NCBI GenBank assembly: GCA_015143735.1
Contig: VKHC01000219.1
Span: forward strand, 1-15,248
From: Synura sp. LO234KE
Lineage: Eukaryota; Sar; Synurophyceae; Synurales; Mallomonadaceae
Length of the DNA: 15,248 bases
Direction of reading: 5' to 3'
Shown here: positions 9,441 to 15,248 of the stretch, piece by piece
Numbering within the stretch: position 1 is the stretch's first letter
Layout of the letters: every line of letters starts with the position of its first letter
Notes under the pieces: generated by a model
Databases searched by the model: none
What the model was told of the DNA's origin: nothing
Seen by the model: the letters and a program-made list of their open reading frames with translations, nothing else
Made by a program: the position numbers and the translations under genes

Positions 9441-10600
9441 GAAAGTGCAACTCGAAACCAACACAGAAAACAAATGTCAAACCTTTCGGTAATTCACCTG
9501 CAGCTCGAGATCACGTTTCCACAAGGGCTTGGACTACTTCCTCGGGCCAACTAAAACAGAAAGGGACAAAGTCTTCATTTTTGGCTCAAATATCACGTAC
9601 TTTGGAAAACTTCACGCCAACCAATTTTCCGAGTTTGGGGAGCATAACAACAACACCCCTTATGTTAGATATAATGGCGAGCAAGCTGCCGGGAATATAT
9701 CCACAGGGTTACCTCCTAGGCACAACTCTTGTTCGTCAGAAAATGCAACCCAGCCGTCACAAGCTCCAAAACGGACGCTGGAAGCAGCGAAATGACCAAG
9801 ACTATCAACTTTACCTATAACGAGTCTTCAAATCCTAACAGACGTTGCAAACAACTGCGACCGCTTGTAAGTCAAAGCCCTTTGGACATTTCTCCCCACG
9901 CTCCTAACTTTCGAGAGCAATCTTCAATGTGGACTTCCGCTTATGCACTAATTGCATCACGATTAAATCCAGACGAGGAAATTAACGCACCAAGACATTG
10001 TCTCGGATTTTTCCACGCCCACATCGTTCAGAATACTCCTTGGAGATCGTCCATAATATCCCTCCCAGAGTCTCGCCACTGGAGCTCCTGCAACGTTGAC
10101 TCCTGCGGAGAATGATCCCCCCATATCGTTTCGCAGCCCTTTGGCTTCACTAGCGGCAGCGTTTCCTTCAATAAACGTGCGTTCCCAAGCACAATCACTT
10201 TTGCCGACCCCATTTGCCGACACAGAGGACGCCTGCAGATTCTTACTCCAATTGGTACGAAATTCTGCTGAAAGCGCCTCGAGCCAAGCTAGGCTCCGCG
10301 ATCTGGACCGCAACAATTAGCAATCTTCATTACCCAGACACTGTCTTTTGTCGCCATCACCATATCTCAATGGACAAACTCTAGCGGCGAGTGCGTAATA
10401 ATGCAACCATTCCCGGGCTTATCGCAATGGCATTGGTATGACGTGGCATACTAACCCACCCCGGGGGAGGAACTTCCCTTGCCTTCGGGCATGTGCCCTT
10501 TTCCCCTAGGAGATGGGTTTTTACTTAGTCTAAAAATGGTGATGTCTTGCCCCGTCTGACTTTTCATTCATTTCAAATCGCATTGCAAAAAAAAACAAGC
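9441..10600 (+). mobile_element. GC-richer block ending like a retroelement 3' end
   Basis: Composition rises relative to both flanks. Open frames on both strands (for example 9729-10115 and 10096-10320 on plus) overlap each other and show no recognisable domain. The right end carries a nested stem-loop (10453-10519) and, about 70 bases later, a run of nine A followed by caagcaagaaagaag, similar in style to the LINE tail at 8191-8216. A decayed non-LTR element on the plus strand is the best guess, with no protein-level support. Confidence 0.3.
10453..10519 (+). repeat. Nested stem-loop with UUCG tetraloop
   Basis: Outer arms aaccca (10453-10458) and tgggtt (10514-10519) pair perfectly. Inner arms gggga (10464-10468) and tcccc (10502-10506) pair. 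Inside, tgcc ttcg ggca (10480-10491) forms a four-base-pair stem closing a C(UUCG)G tetraloop. The A run at 10587-10595 lies downstream. As RNA this would be a stable 3' structure. Confidence 0.4.
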
Positions 10601-12608
10601 AAGAAAGAAGATAATTTTGACGTACAAGAGCGGAGAAACAATAGAATTGTTGACTTCAGAGAGGATTATGTATAAGTCGACTAATTGAAAGTGTACAGAA
10701 TGTTTACTTCGATGTTACGAGGGCAGAGTGGCTAGAATAAGATGTCGTTGATTTTGACGAAAAGTGAAGGAGTTTACATGCTTGTATGGGATTTGAATCA
10801 ATTTTTGGTTTCTGTCCAGTTAAGAGAAAGTTATTCTTCATGTAAACATATGAATCCGCATAAACTATTTCAATCGCTACTTATCATTGGAAAGTTAAGT
10901 AGTTTATTATAGTGCTGTACTTCGAGATGGGAATTGGTAGTAACAACTGCCATTTATATGAAACTACTGCTAAGTGATATAATATTCTTTGTTTCGAAAT
11001 GCTCAACAAGCTTCATTTATTGAATATTTCTAAGTATTTGAATGTAGTATCTCAAATACATCAAAATGAGGAAGCTATGAAAACGAAGATGAGGAACATT
11101 AATAAGTGCAACAAAACAGTAACATATTTAGCTCTCAACAAATACAAAAAGCATCAATTCCGTTTAAAATATTGAGTACTCAGTTCAAACAACCAATTGA
11201 TACTGAATGATGAATGGAATAAAATACGCGTTTAAGAACCTAGCAAGTTTCTTGATATGATGATTGATTGAATGTTGATTAAGACAATGGAATGGTGCTG
11301 TTGATATGAGCGAATGTAATAACTTCCTTATTGGAGCAATCAAGTTCAACAGCGATTCCAAATCTATGCTTTCTGGGAAGCCATATGCTAGAAAAAAACA
11401 CAACTATATCGACTTAAATAAGACACTTAGGTAACAAAACAAAGTACGACCATGTTCTTGTGTGTATTATTGCATTGGATGTAAATAGAAATGGCGATGT
11501 TGTGATATCCTTGAAAGGTGGCGAAATTCGTGGGGATAAAAGCATGAGTGAGTGTCAAATAAAAACGATTCAAGGGAAAATTACTTGTTTACATGTTTTT
11601 TCAAAAAAATGGCAACGATAATAAAGACATTGACATATATTGCGTTGTGTTAGAAATGCACCAAATTAGAAATAACAGAAGAAATTGCAATCAGTGCGCA
11701 TCAATCTATAGACAATTGTGAGGAAAAGCTATAAAAGTACTGCAAGTCCTCTTGTAATGAGAGGTTGTTGTATTGATTTATTTTCCCAAAAATAGAGTGG
11801 GTGGCGTGACAACATTTATGATCAAATAGAGTGCTTTATTGGTAATGTAATGAGAAGAGGGGATATTTGAAAACTCGTAATTTATGGAATATAGCTTCAT
11901 GGAAGCGAATTTCATTGCAAGTAGTCATCTCAGAGATGGAAACACAAGTATTATGTCATCTGACCTAGGCGATGCATGAAATGTTCAAATAGTTCAATAT
12001 ACACTAATGGTATCCCTATACTGTATTTTTCTGTAATATACAATAAGATAAGTTTTACGACTTTGTTGCTTCTCCTGTCATTGATATCATTTAAGCAAAT
12101 AAAATTGGCAAAACTATTAGCTTGTTAGTATTTTTCAAACTCGTTTTGTTAGATTAAATGTTCGTAATTGCTAGAAACTAACTAATTAATTCATATTGAA
12201 AAAGTAAGAGATTTTAATATAATCAATATAGATAAATTGAAATGAATTCAATGATTAGCATTAAGGATCGAAGCTGATGCAACACAAAAATTAAAAAAAA
12301 TGAACCTCCCACATAGTATTAGCAATACCACATTCAATTAACCAAATCTACTTATACTAATTGTAGTTCCGCAAAAGCATTTTTTTTATTTCCGCCTTGT
12401 TTTTGAATTATGAATCCGAAAGCCAACCATTGTTTGACCGCCGACAGTTTTTGACCTAATATTTCGGTAGCTAAACCAACACTTCTTCTCAATAGTTTGT
12501 TACTCTCCAAACTTTTGTTTTGTTTGAATATTCCGTGATTTGCTTCTCTTAGAAACCGTAAGTTCCAAGCAATGGTCTTGCTTAGCAAACACGATTTCTA
12601 GACTAATC
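10601..12608. other. Long AT-rich region without a supported gene
   Basis: Short plus-strand open segments occur at 10742-10912, 10999-11175, 11282-11434 and 11418-11621, each about 50-67 codons in varying frames. A 78-codon minus-strand frame occurs at 12588-12352. None shows a known motif, a splice arrangement I can defend, or a length beyond what AT-rich DNA yields by chance. Confidence 0.35.
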
Positions 12609-14190
12609 TTAGCTGCATCTTAGTAAAGTATTAAGGTCGTCGACACTTGCATCATCGCTATCGAGGTAAGGGGCGTCTTCAATTCCCATCTCATTCATGT
12701 AAATCTGATTACTGGATACGTAATGTGCACACTGAAAACTATAGATAAACAATCACTTCTGAAAGCGTTTTCTTTGCCCTTGTCGTTTAGGTTGATTGCC
12801 AACCCATACTTAAATTTGTCTGACTTCACTGTTGATACTACGCTGCGATGAAGTTCATCGAGAACAACATTAGGGAGATGGAAGTTGTTGTATTCATCTG
12901 TAATACTTGAAATCTACATTTTCGTAACCCCATATTGAACGATAAACGGTGTGGCAAATTACTTTGCTGAAATAACCTTGTTTAAGTACGCCTTTTTGAG
13001 AGCGTCCTGGCAGTAGGCATAAACAATATCTGGAAGATGCGGTACTATTTCTGGAATACACATTAGATAGAAGTGAATGGAAAACTCTTTTGTACTTCGT
13101 CAACTGCTATAATATATCGGTTAGTTAATCATTTTAAAATATTCGGGTAAAGCAGTTCAGGAACTGAATGCTCTGCCTCCATCAAAGTTCCAGGTACCCA
13201 TCGCAGCATAAACTACTTATCAAACATGCAATGACCAATTTTGCGTAGTACCCAAATTGACGTAGTCAAATGAGTAGGTATCATTTCTACGACAAACCAC
13301 ATTTGTACCCAAAGCTCCTGGTCCCCAAGCACTAAGCTGGAGCAGAACTTCTGTACTAGGTAAAGCGTTCATATAGTCTCCCTTCCTGACGGCTCGCATC
13401 GGTTGTTAGGTCATCATACACATGCGGCCAATACTCCGTTGCCTTTCGCAGTATTGTCCTATTCTACTGAAGCCGTTCCCCACCGGACTTCCTAATCTAA
13501 CGCTGCTCTTACCCATCTTCTGCATCTCTTGATTGGGTAAGGAGTTACTCATGAAATTTCCCATTCTTGTATTGGCGCCCTTGCTCTCTAACTCTTAGGT
13601 TTTCCAACGAAGTCCTAGGCATCTCCCTCACCGATTTCCTCTCGTATTTCCGTTTTCCTGTTGATTTAGTCGATTTCTGCTCGAATTTCTTCTCCAATAT
13701 CAACCTTGCTCTCAAATATGTGTACTTAGCCCTGTAGGTAAGTTTCATAAAAATCCATCTTCATCCTCGTCTTATTCTTGATTTTCAACCTTACAACTTT
13801 TCCACCTCTAATGCGTCTTCTCCAGGAGTTCCTTGAGTAATGGACACATTCTCATTCTATCTGGTGTCATTAATTTAGTATTCTGGGCGTGATATACCTC
13901 CTTCGGGTGCTGTAAAATAGTTTCCCTATCTTTTTCTACTAATTTTACATTTAGCGTCTCGGTTCCAACATCTTTGCTGAGAATTATCTTACATGAACTC
14001 ATCCTTAATGCGCGCTCTTCGTGATCCTCGAGCGCCCAGAGAAGGTGTCGATATCAATCTTCTCGGTGTCATAGAGTTAATCAAGCTCGTCTTTCCAATC
14101 GGCTGGGGACCATTCTTCTTACCAATACTACTTTGATTCCCAGCGTAGATTCTAATTTTCCTTAGTCTGTTGTTCTACATACGCTGCCAT
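12609..14190 (-). pseudogene. Long degraded coding frame of unknown family
   Basis: On the minus strand an ATG at 14190 opens a coding-like frame (with EEWSPADWKDELD and LYDTEKIDIDTF) interrupted by TAG, TAG, TAA, TAA and TAA. After a shift near 14005 a second frame continues without further shifts to a TGA at 12695, over some 430 codons. It has about 15 internal stops, fewer than the roughly 25 expected. A last shift gives an acidic tail (DAPYLDSDDASVDDL) ending at 12609. Its middle is rich in Asn, Arg and Gln (about 13690-13640), suggesting a flexible, possibly nucleic-acid-binding linker. A 64-codon ATG frame (14002-13808) and stretches such as LLQLSAWGPGALGTNVVCRR stand out. I do not recognise the protein. 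A dead host gene, transposon gag-like protein or viral relic are all possible. Confidence 0.35.
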
Positions 14191-14612
14191 ATTTTTACAG
14201 AAACTTAGTTTGACTACGCAGAATGACGTAGTATGCAAGGCAAACCAAGCACCCCTTTGAGCTGTGCTATCTAGATCACATTAGTTGTAGGGACAGGGAA
14301 TTACTACGCTACCATGTCAAGGAATTCTAGGAAGATAGCTTAGACAAAATAGTTCATGATCTTAGTTAAATAGATTTAATATTAATTGAAAGGAAGTGAA
14401 GTAAGCAGCGAAACTTCAAGTCATAATATAATATAAATAGAAAGAAATAACCACCAGGAGTAGCGTGTACAGTTTTTCGTACATAGCAATTAACCTTGAA
14501 TGGTTTATGCATAGCAATAACTAATTTCTTTCAGACAATTAATAACCCCAAAGTACAAATGAATCAGCTAGCAACTGGTGTACTCAAGGATTAATCAGTT
14601 CTTGGTATAAAA

Positions 14613-14894
14613 TTACTCAACAAATAACTGCCCCTTAATAGCTAGAACACCGCTCCATGCTAAACTGATTAGTCTACTCCTCAGCACCTTCTTAATGTAA
14701 AACTCTGTTCAGGTCGCATAAGCTAAAAGAACTTTGGCTGTCGTGTTGGAATCTTTGATATTTTGATAGTTGGCTCTATCCAGCATTGCCCGCCGGTGTG
14801 GTGGTTCACCAGTTCCTCCTAGTGCTTATGCTAAATTGGGTATTCTTTTTAGTGCACCACCATGCTCTGCTACCGTAATAATACTGTGAGTACT
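14613..14894 (-). pseudogene. Short relic of a coding frame
   Basis: One minus-strand frame of about 94 codons has two internal stops (TAA at 14826, TGA at 14709). It reads peptide such as GGTGEPPHRRAMLDRANY and TTAKVLLAYAT. No family is recognised. It lies upstream of the longer minus-strand relic and in the same orientation, so it might be part of the same decayed unit. Confidence 0.2.
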
Positions 14895-15248
14895 CTACAG
14901 TCTACGTTGCCCCTCCGTGCACTTGAGCAAACACGCTGAAGCATGCATTCAACTGGTGTAGAACTGCGGCGTTTAGTACTCCACATCAGTGGATAAAATC
15001 TGTACCGACTATAGCTGGTCGACTATAGATGGACTATAGATGGACTATAGATGGACTTAACAGAGAAAATCGTTGTTGTTGGTACTAGACTGCATCTTTA
15101 GCTCTTAAACTTACGTAGAAAGACTCGGTAATCACAAAAGTAATCTTAATTAAAAAGACTGAACAAAGATGAGATTCAACATAAAATATCTTGAAAAGAC
15201 ACGGAAATGAAAAATACTGTATGAATAACGATCGAGTAAAGGGAACTG
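14895..15248. other. Right-end intergenic sequence
   Basis: No supported gene. It contains the 11-bp tandem repeat listed separately and is otherwise AT-rich single-copy sequence. Confidence 0.4.
15007..15058. repeat. 11-bp tandem repeat
   Basis: The unit gactatagatg occurs three times in perfect tandem at 15021-15053. A diverged unit, gactatagctggtc, precedes it (15007-15020) and a partial unit, gactta, follows. It is a small minisatellite-like array with no evident function. Confidence 0.85.

Noticed and set aside
9963-10316. Minus-strand frame of 117 codons, the longest ATG/TTG-type frame in that block
   Set aside because: It has low-complexity composition, overlaps plus-strand frames of similar quality, and shows no recognisable domain. 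The block looks like element debris.
10742-11621. A possible multi-exon plus-strand gene built from four short open segments
   Set aside because: The segments are short and in different frames, no clear GT-AG pairs join them in phase, and the length is within chance for AT-rich DNA.
3592-14190. A non-standard code with TAA/TAG read as Gln, which would open several relic frames
   Set aside because: Exon 3 of the rhodopsin-kinase gene has about 16 Gln codons, all CAA or CAG, and no in-frame stop in about 476 codons. Nearby frames also need TGA to be read through. Pseudogene decay explains the stops more simply.
1-15248. tRNA, rRNA, CRISPR arrays, bacterial operons
   Set aside because: No cloverleaf-like tRNA, no rRNA-like stretch, no spaced repeats and no operon-like gene packing were seen.

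Overview
The window looks like nuclear DNA from a unicellular eukaryote. Gene density is low, the background is AT-rich, the one clear gene has short GT-AG introns (63 and 59 bp), and a decayed non-LTR retrotransposon is present. The organism cannot be named from the sequence. A microbial-type rhodopsin fused to a histidine kinase points to an alga or another protist, because such enzymerhodopsins are known from green algae and some other protists.

Left end, 1-2017, minus strand: the 5' part of a large multi-exon gene, cut by the left edge. Its three exons join in phase. They encode a signal-like N terminus, one extra transmembrane helix, a seven-helix microbial rhodopsin module with a retinal-type lysine (D296-x3-K300), a complete histidine kinase core (phospho-acceptor H341, N box, G boxes), and the first strand of a response-regulator receiver domain (VLVVD), where a splice donor ends the exon. 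This is a histidine-kinase rhodopsin: a light sensor wired directly to two-component phosphotransfer. It is the main item of interest. Its retinal pocket looks divergent.

2018-5815: AT-rich intergenic DNA with a GC-rich block (about 2640-3010, possibly an LTR remnant) and a weak relic of a minus-strand coding frame (4730-5239).

5816-8220: a 5'-truncated, decayed LINE-type retrotransposon on the plus strand, of distinctly higher GC. It carries a Cys/His segment, a recognisable RNase H domain broken by a frameshift, a 3' hairpin and an A-rich tail.

8220-12600: AT-rich DNA with coding-like but broken short plus-strand segments. A second GC-rich block (about 9440-10600) ends in a UUCG-capped stem-loop and an A run, like the 3' end of another retroelement.

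12609-14894: minus-strand relics. One long frame of roughly 500 codons is interrupted by many stops and looks like a decayed gene of unknown identity. A shorter relic follows. The right end has a small 11-bp tandem repeat and otherwise nothing I can identify.

Only the rhodopsin-kinase gene appears intact. Everything else is mobile-element debris, degraded coding sequence or non-coding DNA.
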